Shown: in pieces, positions 1-7,762 of the stretch
Numbering within the stretch: the first letter of the stretch is position 1
Layout: each line of letters begins with the position of its first letter
From: Nitrososphaerota archaeon
GTDB lineage: Archaea; Thermoproteota; Nitrososphaeria; Nitrososphaerales; UBA183
Length of the DNA stretch: 64,000 nucleotides
Direction of reading: 5' to 3'
Assembly (NCBI GenBank): GCA_027886865.1
Contig: JAPCJR010000005.1
Location: 53,527-117,526, forward strand
Notes under the pieces: generated by a model
What the model saw: only the letters and a program-made list of their open reading frames with translations
What the model was told of the DNA's origin: nothing
Database searches by the model: none
Position numbers and translations under genes: made by a program

Positions 1-1587
1 GGTGCTGTGGGCGTCGGAGTCTATCAGCAGGCTCACCCCCTCTTCCATCGCCCTTCGGGCCCAGACCTCGTCCAGGTCCAGCCGCATCGGGGAGCCGTCT
101 ATCTCGAGCATCTTCCCGTTCTCCTTGGCCGTGGCAATCACCTTGGGGAGGTCGATGGGGTTTCCCTCCCTCTTCCCGATCAGCCTGTTCGTGGGATGGA
201 AGAGAACATCCACGCTGGGGTGCGAGAGAGCCATGACCGCCCTTTCCGTGAGCTTCTCCGGGCTCTGCCGGTATGCCTGATGGATGGATGCCCCGACCAT
301 CTCGAAGTTCTCAAGGAACGCCCGGTCATAGTCCAGCGTCCCGTCCGACCTTACCTCCGCCTCCACGCTCTTGATGATGCGGAAGGGTTTCATTTTTTCG
401 TTCAGCTCGTCTATCGCCTTCCACTGCTTTCTGAACCTCTCCTCCGAGAGGCCGTTCGCTATCCCCACCGAGGAAGAGTGGTCGGTGAACGCGATGTACT
501 CGTAGCCTTTCTTCTGCGCCGCGGCGGCCATCTTCTCTATCTCGTCCGCTCCATCGCTCCAGGTGCTGTGCATCTGCAAGTCTCCCTTCAGGTCCCCGGC
601 CTCGATCAGGTTCGGCAACTTTCCCTCTCTCGCGGCCTCGACCTCCCCTCTCGCCTCTCTCAGCTCGGGAGGTATGTAGGCGAGCCCGAGCTCGGCGTAG
701 ACTTCCTTCTCCGTCTTCCCCGCGACCCTCCGACCCGTCGTCGTCTCGAACAGCCCGTACTCGTTCAGCTTCCACCCTCGTTCGATGGAGAGGCTCCTGA
801 GCAGGATGTTGTGCTCCTTAGAACCCGTGAAGTAGAGGAGGGCTGCTCCATACTCCTCTCTCTTGATGACCCTGATGTCTACCTGGATCCCGTTCTTCAG
901 GACGACGCTCGATTTCGTGGTCCCGCTCTGAATCACGCGGTCCACGCCCGGATAGTCTGCCGCGAGCTTGGTCGCCCTCTTGTCCGTGGTGAGCAGGTCC
1001 AGGTCGCCGACCGTTTCCTTCCCTCGCCGGAGGCTCCCCGCAGCCTCGACCTTGGCGCCTTTCGCCTTGAAGTACCCCTCGAGGTCTTTGGCCAGATAGA
1101 TGGCCTCGACGAGGAGCATCCGGCTCTGTCCCGGCTTCATCTTGTCGACCGACTCACGGAGCCGCTTCGCGATGACCTCCCCGACAGCCGGCGTCAGCTT
1201 CCCCGACGCCAGCCCCTCCTTGAGCTGCTGGAGGTTCTTGACCCCGAAGTCCTTGGAGAGCTTGTATGCCGTCCTGGGCCCGATTCCCTGAACCTGCATT
1301 AGGTCGACCGCTCCCTCGGGGACCTTCTTCTCCAGCTTCTCCATGAACTCCAGCTTTCCCGTCCGGAGATACTCGTCGATCTTCTTTGCGATCCCCTCCC
1401 CCACGTACTGTATGTTGTCCAATTCCCCTCGCCTCCAGACACCCTCGATGTCCTCTCCCAGGTTCTTGACGCTGGTCGACGCCCGCCTGTACGCGATGGC
1501 CTTGAACCTGTCCTCCCCCGCCGCTTCGGAGAGGAGCGAAAGCCTCTCCAGCATCTCCGCTACATCGTGGTTCTTCGTTACTTCCAC
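1..1587 (-). CDS. polX: DNA polymerase X with C-terminal PHP domain (partial, 3' end outside window)
   Basis: Family X DNA polymerase, a gap-filling repair enzyme. Translating the reverse strand gives 529 residues with no stop before the window edge. N-terminal helix-hairpin-helix region contains VQGIGPRTAYKL. The nucleotidyltransferase core has AGSLRRGKETVGDLDLL, with the two metal-binding Asp in GDLDLL, and a third Asp in VDIRVI. The C-terminal PHP phosphoesterase domain shows GDLQMHSTWSDG, FTDHSS, LFHPTNRL and DSDAHS, the usual metal-ligand set of bacterial/archaeal PolX. The GTG start at 1587 overlaps the stop of the Xaa-Pro dipeptidase gene by 10 bases, so the two are co-transcribed. Family members are about 570 residues, so about 40 residues are missing at the edge. 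The large open frames on the opposite strand here are shadows. Confidence 0.93.
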   Translation of the reverse strand, partial: MEVTKNHDVAEMLERLSLLSEAAGEDRFKAIAYRRASTSVKNLGEDIEGVWRRGELDNIQYVGEGIAKKIDEYLRTGKLEFMEKLEKKVPEGAVDLMQVQGIGPRTAYKLSKDFGVKNLQQLKEGLASGKLTPAVGEVIAKRLRESVDKMKPGQSRMLLVEAIYLAKDLEGYFKAKGAKVEAAGSLRRGKETVGDLDLLTTDKRATKLAADYPGVDRVIQSGTTKSSVVLKNGIQVDIRVIKREEYGAALLYFTGSKEHNILLRSLSIERGWKLNEYGLFETTTGRRVAGKTEKEVYAELGLAYIPPELREARGEVEAAREGKLPNLIEAGDLKGDLQMHSTWSDGADEIEKMAAAAQKKGYEYIAFTDHSSSVGIANGLSEERFRKQWKAIDELNEKMKPFRIIKSVEAEVRSDGTLDYDRAFLENFEMVGASIHQAYRQSPEKLTERAVMALSHPSVDVLFHPTNRLIGKREGNPIDLPKVIATAKENGKMLEIDGSPMRLDLDEVWARRAMEEGVSLLIDSDAHST

Positions 1588-2678
1588 CAGCCGAACTCTT
1601 TCGGCACCATACCCGTGACCACCTCCACCCCGTCCTCGGTGACGAATACGTCGTCCTCGATTCTCACTCCGTACCTTCCTTCGACGTACACCCCGGGCTC
1701 CACCGTGAAGACCATCCCGGGTTTTAGTTTCCTGCGACCACCAGAGACGATGTACGGCTCCTCGTGTATCTCGAGCCCTAGGCCGTGCCCCGTGCGATGG
1801 AAGAAATCCTTCCCTCTGCCCGCAGCCTCCAAGCGGCTCCTCGCGGCTGCGTCCACCTCGCCGGTAGCGACCCCGGGCCCGACTCTCTTGACCGCCGCCT
1901 TCTGCGCCTCCAAGACGTCGAGGTAGGCGTCCTCGACCTGCCGGGCCTTCCCCAGCACGAAGGTCCGCGTGATGTCAGCGCTGTACCCTGAGACCGTACA
2001 GCAGGTGTCGATCAGGAATCCTTCGTCGTTGTTCAGTTTCGCGGCCGAAGGCGCCCAGTGAGGGTCGGCGGCATTTTTGCCCGCCTGCACGCTGCAAAAG
2101 TCGACTGTCTCGCCGCCGTGGGCGAAGATCTCCTCCCTCAGGGCCTTTGCTACCTCGAGCTCGCTCGTCCCGGCCTTTGCGATTTCAGGGATCTTCAGGT
2201 ACGCCTCTCCGAGTATCTTCGCCGCCCTCCTGAGTACGGCGAGCTCGCTGGCGTCCTTGACCTGCCTGATCGCCTGAAGGAGAGCGTCTGCCGGTTCGAG
2301 AGACAGTTTCTTGTCTGTGATCTGCGTCAGGTAGCCGAACGGGACCCGGCCCTCGCATCCCCACCTCCCCTTGAGCCCGACCTCCTTTCGGAGCGACGCG
2401 AACGCCTTGGACGGCCCGCTCGCGTCGTCCCACGAATGTATCTCGATCTTGACCGGCGACCGCGCGTAGGGTCCCGACTCTATGTTGGGAGCGACAAGAT
2501 GGGCGTCTCCGTCCTGAGGGACGAACAAGAGGAACAGCCTCTCCAACATCTGCGATTGCACGTCTGTGTAGTATCGGGTGTTGGGTCCTGGCGCGAGCAC
2601 CATGCCGTCAAGGCCCTCGCTCGCCACGCTCTTTCGGAGCTTCTGCATCCTTGTCTTGAACACCGAGGCTGAGGACAA
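1578..2678 (-). CDS. pepQ: Xaa-Pro dipeptidase / aminopeptidase P family (M24)
   Basis: Cytosolic dinuclear-metal peptidase that releases proline from X-Pro dipeptides or peptides. 366 residues: N-terminal creatinase-like domain (about 1-130) and C-terminal pita-bread catalytic domain. Metal ligands visible: D224 and D235 (LIDTCCTVSGYSADITRTF), H298 (HRTGHGLGLEIHEEP), E327 (FTVEPGVYV) and E341 (VRIEDDVFV); the set is complete. Divergent from a proline dehydrogenase gene 69 bases away, which fits a route from X-Pro peptides to proline and on to pyrroline-5-carboxylate. Its 3' end overlaps the polX start. Dipeptidase versus aminopeptidase P cannot be decided from sequence alone. Confidence 0.93.
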   Translation of the reverse strand: MSSASVFKTRMQKLRKSVASEGLDGMVLAPGPNTRYYTDVQSQMLERLFLLFVPQDGDAHLVAPNIESGPYARSPVKIEIHSWDDASGPSKAFASLRKEVGLKGRWGCEGRVPFGYLTQITDKKLSLEPADALLQAIRQVKDASELAVLRRAAKILGEAYLKIPEIAKAGTSELEVAKALREEIFAHGGETVDFCSVQAGKNAADPHWAPSAAKLNNDEGFLIDTCCTVSGYSADITRTFVLGKARQVEDAYLDVLEAQKAAVKRVGPGVATGEVDAAARSRLEAAGRGKDFFHRTGHGLGLEIHEEPYIVSGGRRKLKPGMVFTVEPGVYVEGRYGVRIEDDVFVTEDGVEVVTGMVPKEFGWWK

Positions 2679-2713
2679 CTGCTGCTCTCCGTCGGGGTGT
2701 GCGGTGCATGCGG

Positions 2714-2721
2714 CTATTAAT
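2714..2721 (+). promoter_or_regulatory. TATA-like element of the proline dehydrogenase gene
   Basis: CTATTAAT lies about 30 bases before the TTG chosen as start at 2747. That spacing fits leaderless transcription. It sits in the short divergent spacer shared with pepQ. Confidence 0.45.
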
Positions 2722-2746
2722 CCGTCGTTAGGTCGCTTGGACTGCG

Positions 2747-3592
2747 TTGGGCCTAAGGCAAGACCTGGTCTTTCGGATAGCTCGAAGGTGGATAGCGGGC
2801 AAGGACATGGGCGGGGCCCTGGATGCCGCCAAAGGGGCGAATCGAAGGGGCTTCATCGCGCTGCTCAACTTCCTGGGCGAGGACGTGACCGACGGGGCTG
2901 TCGCCGAGAGCCAGACGAACGAGTATCTCGCGCTCCAAAAGGCCATCGCGGAGGCCGGGATAGACGGCTCCGTGTCGGTCAAGCTCACCCAGCTAGGACT
3001 TCTCGTGAACGAGCAGCTGGTGGCCGAGAGGCTCGTCAGACTGGCGTCGAACGCGGCGTCTCTCGGTCAACTGCTGTGGATCGACATGGAGGGCTCCGCG
3101 TTCACCGACAAGACCCTCAAGATGTATACCGACCTTTTCCTGGTTCACAAGAACGCCGGCCTGGCGCTCCAGGCTTACATGAAGCGAAGCGAGGCCGACC
3201 TGATCGCGCTCCTTGACATCGGGGCCACGGTCCGCCTTGTCAAGGGGGCGTACAGGGAGGACCACGATACCGTCTTCGGCTCCAGGCGCGAGGTCAGCGC
3301 GAACTACTCGAAGCTGATGCGCCTCCTCTTCGAGCGCGGAGAGGGCTTCACGATAGCGACCCACGACTCAGCGCTCGTCGAAGAGGCTAGGGTGCTCGCT
3401 GAGTCGCGCCACAAGAAGTTCGAGTTCGGGATGCTCAGGGGGATAAGGGACGAGCTGAAGGCGGAACTGGTCGCTTCGGGATACAAAGTCGTCGATTACA
3501 TTCCCTACGGCGATCAATGGTACGCATATTCCATACGGAGGATAAAGGAGCATCCGAGTAACGTCTGGCTGCTTCTGCGCTCCCTCTTTTAG
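2747..3592 (+). CDS. putA: proline dehydrogenase (PRODH)
   Basis: Monofunctional FAD-dependent proline dehydrogenase oxidising proline to pyrroline-5-carboxylate and feeding electrons to the respiratory chain. 281 residues, close to the size of archaeal and Gram-positive PRODH. TIM-barrel motifs: SVKLTQLG, LLWIDMEGSAFTD, LALQAYMKRSEAD, VRLVKGAYRE, ATHDSALVEEA, FEFGMLRGIRDEL and the substrate-binding YIPYGDQWYAYSIRR at the C terminus. Start TTG at 2747 chosen because a TATA-like element is at the right distance. No P5C dehydrogenase is next to it; it faces pepQ, which supplies proline. Confidence 0.93.
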   Translation: MGLRQDLVFRIARRWIAGKDMGGALDAAKGANRRGFIALLNFLGEDVTDGAVAESQTNEYLALQKAIAEAGIDGSVSVKLTQLGLLVNEQLVAERLVRLASNAASLGQLLWIDMEGSAFTDKTLKMYTDLFLVHKNAGLALQAYMKRSEADLIALLDIGATVRLVKGAYREDHDTVFGSRREVSANYSKLMRLLFERGEGFTIATHDSALVEEARVLAESRHKKFEFGMLRGIRDELKAELVASGYKVVDYIPYGDQWYAYSIRRIKEHPSNVWLLLRSLF

Positions 3593-3605
3593 CGAGCGTC
3601 TAACC

Positions 3606-3614
3606 CTTAAATAA
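3606..3614 (+). promoter_or_regulatory. TATA box of tatA
   Basis: CTTAAATAA preceded by an ACC purine/C element, 30-38 bases before the tatA ATG. A Shine-Dalgarno-like GGAGG occurs at about 3622-3626. Confidence 0.6.
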
Positions 3615-3643
3615 CTGCGAAGGAGGAAAACCTCTGAAGCAAG

Positions 3644-4270
3644 ATGGCTCTTGACCCGCTGGAAATCGGCGTCATTGCACTGATGGGGATCGCGGTCTTC
3701 ATCTGGGGACCAGAGAAGGTTCCGGAGATCGCCAAGCAGATAGGCACAGCGCGAAAGCAGCTTGATGTTTACACGAAGCAGCTGAACGGAATCACCAAGG
3801 AGCTTCAGACCTCCATGAATACCGGGAACATCGACAACCTCGGCAACGTCCTTGCCGGCGTCGGTATCGGTGCTTCTCCCGCGGCAAGCAACCCAGCCCC
3901 TCAAGGCGTTGCCCAGGCTACACCTGGTTCGCCAAGCAACCCAGCATCCGGTGCCGGGGCCGCCACGCCGGGGTCGCCGATGCCCGCTCCCATGCTTCTC
4001 AGTCCCGCGGCCGTGCTGAAGAATCCAGCTACCGTGTTGTTGAGTCCGCCACCCGTCGTCAAATCCGGCGACCAGTTGCTGCTCGAGATGGCGAAGAAGT
4101 TCGGAATACCGACTCAGGGCAAGACGAGGGAAGACATCCAGAACGAGATACTCGCCCGCGCGGCACAGCCGACGGAGGCGGAGACCGCTCAAGCCACCCC
4201 GGCAGTTCCTTCCGCGGATGTCCCGGCCGCAACCCCAGAAGCGGTTCCAACCCAACCGGCCGCCTCCTGA
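3644..4270 (+). CDS. tatA: TatA/TatB-like twin-arginine translocase subunit with Ala/Pro-rich tail
   Basis: Membrane component of the Tat pathway for folded, often cofactor-bearing, proteins. Residues 5-20 form one transmembrane helix, followed by the hinge WGPEKVPEIAKQIG (the FGPxKLPE-type motif) and an amphipathic helix to about residue 55. The rest (about 80-208) is an unusually long low-complexity tail rich in Ala, Pro, Thr and Gly, with a short ordered patch (LLLEMAKKFGIPTQGKTRED) that looks like a small helical domain. Typical TatA is 60-90 residues, so this is an extended form. No tatC is in the window. Confidence 0.85.
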   Translation: MALDPLEIGVIALMGIAVFIWGPEKVPEIAKQIGTARKQLDVYTKQLNGITKELQTSMNTGNIDNLGNVLAGVGIGASPAASNPAPQGVAQATPGSPSNPASGAGAATPGSPMPAPMLLSPAAVLKNPATVLLSPPPVVKSGDQLLLEMAKKFGIPTQGKTREDIQNEILARAAQPTEAETAQATPAVPSADVPAATPEAVPTQPAAS

Positions 4271-4364
4271 CGGGTCTAATCCCCTAGCTGTTACTGCTCA
4301 AGTTGTGTAGACCCCGTCTCCAAAATATCCTCCGGCCCGTATCATACCGACAGGTAAAATCAAG

Positions 4365-4532
4365 ATGAGTACCTACACAACCGGACAGACATGGGGGGCC
4401 CTGAAGAAGGCATGGAAGGCATACAAGATCGCGAAGGTCCAGAACGACGGGATCAGGATGAAGGAGTATTCCGACCGAATCCGCACACTGCAGACCCAGC
4501 TCGGCGTTCCGCAGACAACCTTTCAGCTATAA
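4365..4532 (+). CDS. small conserved-looking protein, 55 residues
   Basis: ATG-to-TAA frame of 55 residues beginning MSTYTTGQTW and ending QTTFQL. It is basic and helical (ALKKAWKAYKIAKVQNDGIR), with GC-ending codons like the neighbouring genes, which supports real coding. Lies 94 bases behind tatA and before a T7 run that may end transcription. No function recognised. Confidence 0.55.
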   Translation: MSTYTTGQTWGALKKAWKAYKIAKVQNDGIRMKEYSDRIRTLQTQLGVPQTTFQL

Positions 4533-4576
4533 TCAGGGATAAGGTTCCGACCGGGAGAAGCACCCCTTCTCCTCTC

Positions 4577-4583
4577 TTTTTTT
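4577..4583 (+). terminator. T-tract terminator after the small protein
   Basis: Run of seven T preceded by CT-rich sequence (TTCTCCTCTC), 45 bases after the stop of the 55-residue ORF and just before the convergent regulator gene ends. Archaeal termination commonly uses such T-runs. Confidence 0.5.
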
Positions 4584-4592
4584 GCTAAACTA

Positions 4593-5255
4593 TCACAGAT
4601 TCTTCTGCAGGTTTGCGAGGATCTGTCTGACCCAGTCTTCCCTGAGCTTGAGCGATTTGGAGATACCTTCCACCGTAGTGTCGCGTTCCGCTATGAGCTG
4701 GTAGAGCGCCTTTTTCTCATCCCAGGTCATCGGCATCCCGCTTATCGCCTTGGCGACCTCTTTCATCGCCATGTTCCTCAGGTGGAGCAGGACCAGTCGC
4801 TCATCCTCTATGTTGCCCAGCCGCTTGTCGATCTCGGATATAAGGGAGCCAAGCGGACGCATCTTCCCGCTCTCGGCCGGATGCTGAACTACGTCGTTCA
4901 AGCTCCTGAACATGTCGTTGGCGTCCCCGCTCGGGTCAGCCCCCGGCGCGTCGAACGAGAAGAGCCTGGCCCTGAAGAGGTTGGGGGCGAAGTCTATCGT
5001 GAGAGAAATGCTCTTGTTCAACAGGTACTCCCTCCTTCTCGGACCGTGGGGGCTCTCCTCCATCCCTGAGGAGACGAGGCCCGTGCCCTCCATCGCGTCA
5101 AGGTGCTTTGCCACGAGCTGCTGGCTGAAGCCCAGTTCCTTGGACATCTGCAACTGGTAGCTGGGGGCCTTGCTAAGCTTCCTGAGAATCTTCCTGCGGA
5201 CTGGGTTCTCTACCGCCAGCAGTATGGAATCCAGGCCATCGTCTTCAGCAGACAT
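4593..5255 (-). CDS. ArsR-like winged-helix transcriptional regulator
   Basis: 220 residues. Residues 10-85 form a winged helix: NPVRRKILRKLSKAPSYQ, then the recognition helix GFSQQLVAKHLDAMEGTGLV and the wing GPRRREYLLNK. The C-terminal part (about 90-220) is helical and contains a second helix-turn-helix-like stretch (TTVEGISKSLKLREDWVRQI). DNA-binding regulator, target unknown. Its promoter lies inside an inverted repeat (5308-5340), which suggests autoregulation and perhaps control of the divergent KaiC-like gene. Confidence 0.75.
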   Translation of the reverse strand: MSAEDDGLDSILLAVENPVRRKILRKLSKAPSYQLQMSKELGFSQQLVAKHLDAMEGTGLVSSGMEESPHGPRRREYLLNKSISLTIDFAPNLFRARLFSFDAPGADPSGDANDMFRSLNDVVQHPAESGKMRPLGSLISEIDKRLGNIEDERLVLLHLRNMAMKEVAKAISGMPMTWDEKKALYQLIAERDTTVEGISKSLKLREDWVRQILANLQKNL

Positions 5256-5307
5256 GGTCGCATCTCCTGCCCGTAAGACAAGGAAGACTCATCCGAGTCC
5301 GTTTTTG

Positions 5308-5340
5308 GACTCTCGCGATATAAAGGCTTTCTCGCGAGTC
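5308..5340 (-). promoter_or_regulatory. palindromic operator candidate around the regulator's TATA box
   Basis: GACTCTCGCGA (5308-5318) and TCTCGCGAGTC (5330-5340) flank TATAAAGGCTT. Both arms carry the self-complementary core TCGCGA. On the minus strand the centre reads CTTTATATC, a good TATA box about 60 bases before the regulator's ATG. Confidence 0.5.
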
Positions 5341-5446
5341 GGAAGGAGGGTGTCTTTGCGCTCCGTCTGCCCCGTAGTCTATTGTTTGAACTGAGATATC
5401 ATGCCAAAGCTGATATAGAGAGAGGGGTCGCTACACACGTTTCAAG

Positions 5447-6175
5447 GTGACCTCGAAGATCTCCAGCGGGATTGCAGGATTGGACTCAATCCTGAAGGGA
5501 GGCCTGCCCGAGGGGCGGGTCGTGCTGGTCCTCGGTGAGCCAGGAGCAGGAAAGACCATCCTGTGCTCCCAGTTCCTGTACCACGGCGCCTCAAAGGGCA
5601 CTGAGAAGGCCGTCTTCGTCGGCATGAACGAGCCCAAGGCGCGCTTCATCACTGAGATGGCCGAGTTCGGGATGGACTTCGCCAAACTGGAGTCCGCCGG
5701 GAGCTTCTCCTACGTCGATGCTACCGAGATCAGACGGATACCCGAGCAGGCCCGGGTCGGCCGGATACCCGTCGGCGGCAAGGAGCTCGGGCTGGTAAAC
5801 CTCATTGACATGATCCAGGAAGCGGTCGAGAAGACCAGGCCAAAACGGATTGTCGTCGACTCGATCTCAGACCTGATATTCCGTTTCCCCCTGGTCGAAG
5901 AGCGCAGGCCGGTCGTCCTCGACATGGTCGAGACTCTCCAATCGTCGGGGGCGACCACCTTACTCACCAGCGAGCTTCTGTCGACCGGCGACGAGCGCGC
6001 ACTGCAGCCGGAGGAGTACCTTGCAGAAGGAGTGATCCTCCTGCGCACTTTGAGGAAGGGCGTCAGGGTGATCCAGGTCCCCAAGATGAGGGGCTCGGAG
6101 GTCGACACGGCCCAGAGGCCATACACGATCAAGGGAAGCGGGATAGAGGTCTACGCGACAGAAGAGGTATACTGA
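5447..6175 (+). CDS. KaiC-like RecA-superfamily ATPase, single domain
   Basis: 242 residues. Opens with the KaiC/RadA-like pattern SGIAGLDSILKGGLPEG, intact Walker A GEPGAGKT (about residues 29-36) and hydrophobic Walker B RIVVDSISDL, and ends with KMRGSEVD, a pattern shared by archaeal KaiC-family proteins. A GTG start at 5447 is used; a TATA-like GATATAG at about 5411-5417 precedes it. Probably a signalling or regulatory ATPase; not a circadian KaiC, since no KaiA or KaiB is present. First gene of a co-directional group with an FMN-binding protein (16-base gap), a degenerate KaiC-like protein and a membrane protein. Confidence 0.85.
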   Translation: MTSKISSGIAGLDSILKGGLPEGRVVLVLGEPGAGKTILCSQFLYHGASKGTEKAVFVGMNEPKARFITEMAEFGMDFAKLESAGSFSYVDATEIRRIPEQARVGRIPVGGKELGLVNLIDMIQEAVEKTRPKRIVVDSISDLIFRFPLVEERRPVVLDMVETLQSSGATTLLTSELLSTGDERALQPEEYLAEGVILLRTLRKGVRVIQVPKMRGSEVDTAQRPYTIKGSGIEVYATEEVY

Positions 6176-6191
6176 GATTCAGCGCAGGGCG

Positions 6192-6989
6192 ATGACCGTG
6201 GCAGCCCGCGAAAAGTCCGACAAGTCCGAGATGCCCGAGGCGGTCATGGAGATGCTCAAGACCGCCAAGATTGGCTACCTCTCGGTCAAGTCGGAGAAGG
6301 GCGACCTCTACACCTATCCGGTGGCGTTCCTCTTCTCCGGGAAGCAGGTCTACACCATGACGCCCATCAGCGCGGCAAAGCTGAAGTTCATGAGGACCAA
6401 TCCGGACGTGTCCTTCCTCGTCGAGAACAAGGGCCTGACTCTCGGCGCGATAGGCGCGATGGTGCAGGGACGCGCGAAGATATACAGCATAACCAAGACG
6501 GTGACCTCTATCCTGTCGGTCGGTCCCAATATGGCGAAGTACGCCAAGAAGTACCCGAGTCAGTTCACGTTCTACGCGCGTGGGAAGTACCTGCCCGACG
6601 AGAGGAAGCTCTACAAGTACAGGTTCATACGGATCGAGCCGACCAAGATCCTTTACTGGGTCGGATACGAATTCGGGCGCTACAAGGGGAAGGCCGACAA
6701 ATCGGACGCACTGGCAAACGCGTCCGACGACGAGAAGATGGAGGCTTTCGATACCCTGCTCAAAGTCGCCGACGAAGAGTTCGCGGCGGGCGAGGTCCCT
6801 CCGCCGGCGGCAGGGTGGGCGACCAAGGTTGATGCGGCGGTCGAGAACGGGGTGCTATCAGAGGAAGAGCGGCAGGCGATGGGGTCGTTCAGAGGTTTCC
6901 TGCGTCAAGCGACCGAGCAGAGCAAGGTCGGGCCGAAGGTCACCGGCGACGAGAAGAGCCTGCTGAAGAAGTGGAAGTCCTCGAGCTAG
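6192..6989 (+). CDS. pyridoxamine 5'-phosphate oxidase-like FMN-binding protein
   Basis: 265 residues. Residues 10-145 match the split beta-barrel flavin-binding fold (KIGYLSVKSEKGDLYTYPV, then VYTMTPISAAKLKFMRTNPDVSFLVE, then GAMVQGRAKIY), with the strand F/V-R-I-E-P-T-K-I-LYWVGYEFGRYKG typical of archaeal members. The C-terminal 100 residues are helical and charged (EEFAAGEVPPPAAG ... LSEEERQAMG) and have no recognised domain. Likely binds FMN or F420; substrate unknown. Start ATG 6192, 16 bases after the KaiC-like gene. Confidence 0.75.
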   Translation: MTVAAREKSDKSEMPEAVMEMLKTAKIGYLSVKSEKGDLYTYPVAFLFSGKQVYTMTPISAAKLKFMRTNPDVSFLVENKGLTLGAIGAMVQGRAKIYSITKTVTSILSVGPNMAKYAKKYPSQFTFYARGKYLPDERKLYKYRFIRIEPTKILYWVGYEFGRYKGKADKSDALANASDDEKMEAFDTLLKVADEEFAAGEVPPPAAGWATKVDAAVENGVLSEEERQAMGSFRGFLRQATEQSKVGPKVTGDEKSLLKKWKSSS

Positions 6990-7084
6990 GCGCACCTCGG
7001 ACCTGGCATCACGGGGCCGGATGCCGCGCTGATGTAGGTGTTTTCAACAAATCGAAACCCTGAATAGACGATGTCGTTCGTTCG

Positions 7085-7762
7085 GTGACGGGCCGAATGG
7101 TTTCTACCGGGATAGCCAGCCTGGACCAGATACTGAACGATGGCTACCCGGAAAAGTCCTCGATTCTGGTTCTCGGTCAGGCGGGCTTGGGCAAACAGGC
7201 CCTGGGATACTGGTTTCTACGTTCTGGGCTGACCCAGGGGGATTACTGTCTCTATGTGACGCACCGTTCCGTCTCCGACGTCCAGAGGGACATGAAGGGC
7301 TTCGGGATTGCTGGTGATCGGGTACCGGAATGGATCTCCAGCTCAGGCTCTCCCGTGAAGTGCGACCTGCGGGACCCGACAGGCATCTCCTACAACATCA
7401 AACAGGCGCTTCAGCGGAACCCCGGGAGGCGCATCAGGGTGGTCACGGATGTGCTCTCTCCGCTCCTCGTCCTCAATCCCTCCGAGTCGATGTATGGTTA
7501 CTGGACGCAGCTCGTCGAGGAGGTGAAGCGCCATGACGCGGTCATCCTCGCGACCGGAGACGAAGAGATGCACACCCCCGCTACCATAGCCTCGATGGAG
7601 CAACTCTTCGACGGAGTCATCGAGCTGAAGCTCCACGAGGATGGCCTCACCGTGACGCCATTGCTCCGAGTCAGGCAGATGTTGGGTCAGCCACCCCTGC
7701 ACGGCTGGTTCAGGTTCTCGTTTGTCCACGGAATGATGGAGGTAACACCCAGTGTCATCTAG
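7085..7762 (+). CDS. KaiC-like protein with degenerate P-loop
   Basis: 225 residues. N terminus VSTGIASLDQILNDGYPEK is the KaiC-type lead-in; the Walker A position reads GQAGLGKQAL, in which the conserved Thr/Ser after Lys is Gln, so nucleotide hydrolysis is doubtful. Walker B-like RIRVVTDVLSPLLVL follows. Starts at GTG 7085 (ATG 7097 is an alternative). Its end overlaps the next gene (membrane protein) by 11 bases, implying translational coupling. Plausible non-catalytic partner of the KaiC-like ATPase at 5447. Confidence 0.7.
   Translation: MTGRMVSTGIASLDQILNDGYPEKSSILVLGQAGLGKQALGYWFLRSGLTQGDYCLYVTHRSVSDVQRDMKGFGIAGDRVPEWISSSGSPVKCDLRDPTGISYNIKQALQRNPGRRIRVVTDVLSPLLVLNPSESMYGYWTQLVEEVKRHDAVILATGDEEMHTPATIASMEQLFDGVIELKLHEDGLTVTPLLRVRQMLGQPPLHGWFRFSFVHGMMEVTPSVI

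Noticed and set aside
7..1302. 431-residue open frame on the plus strand
   Set aside because: Shadow of polX; the minus strand translates into a clear PolX-PHP protein with catalytic motifs.
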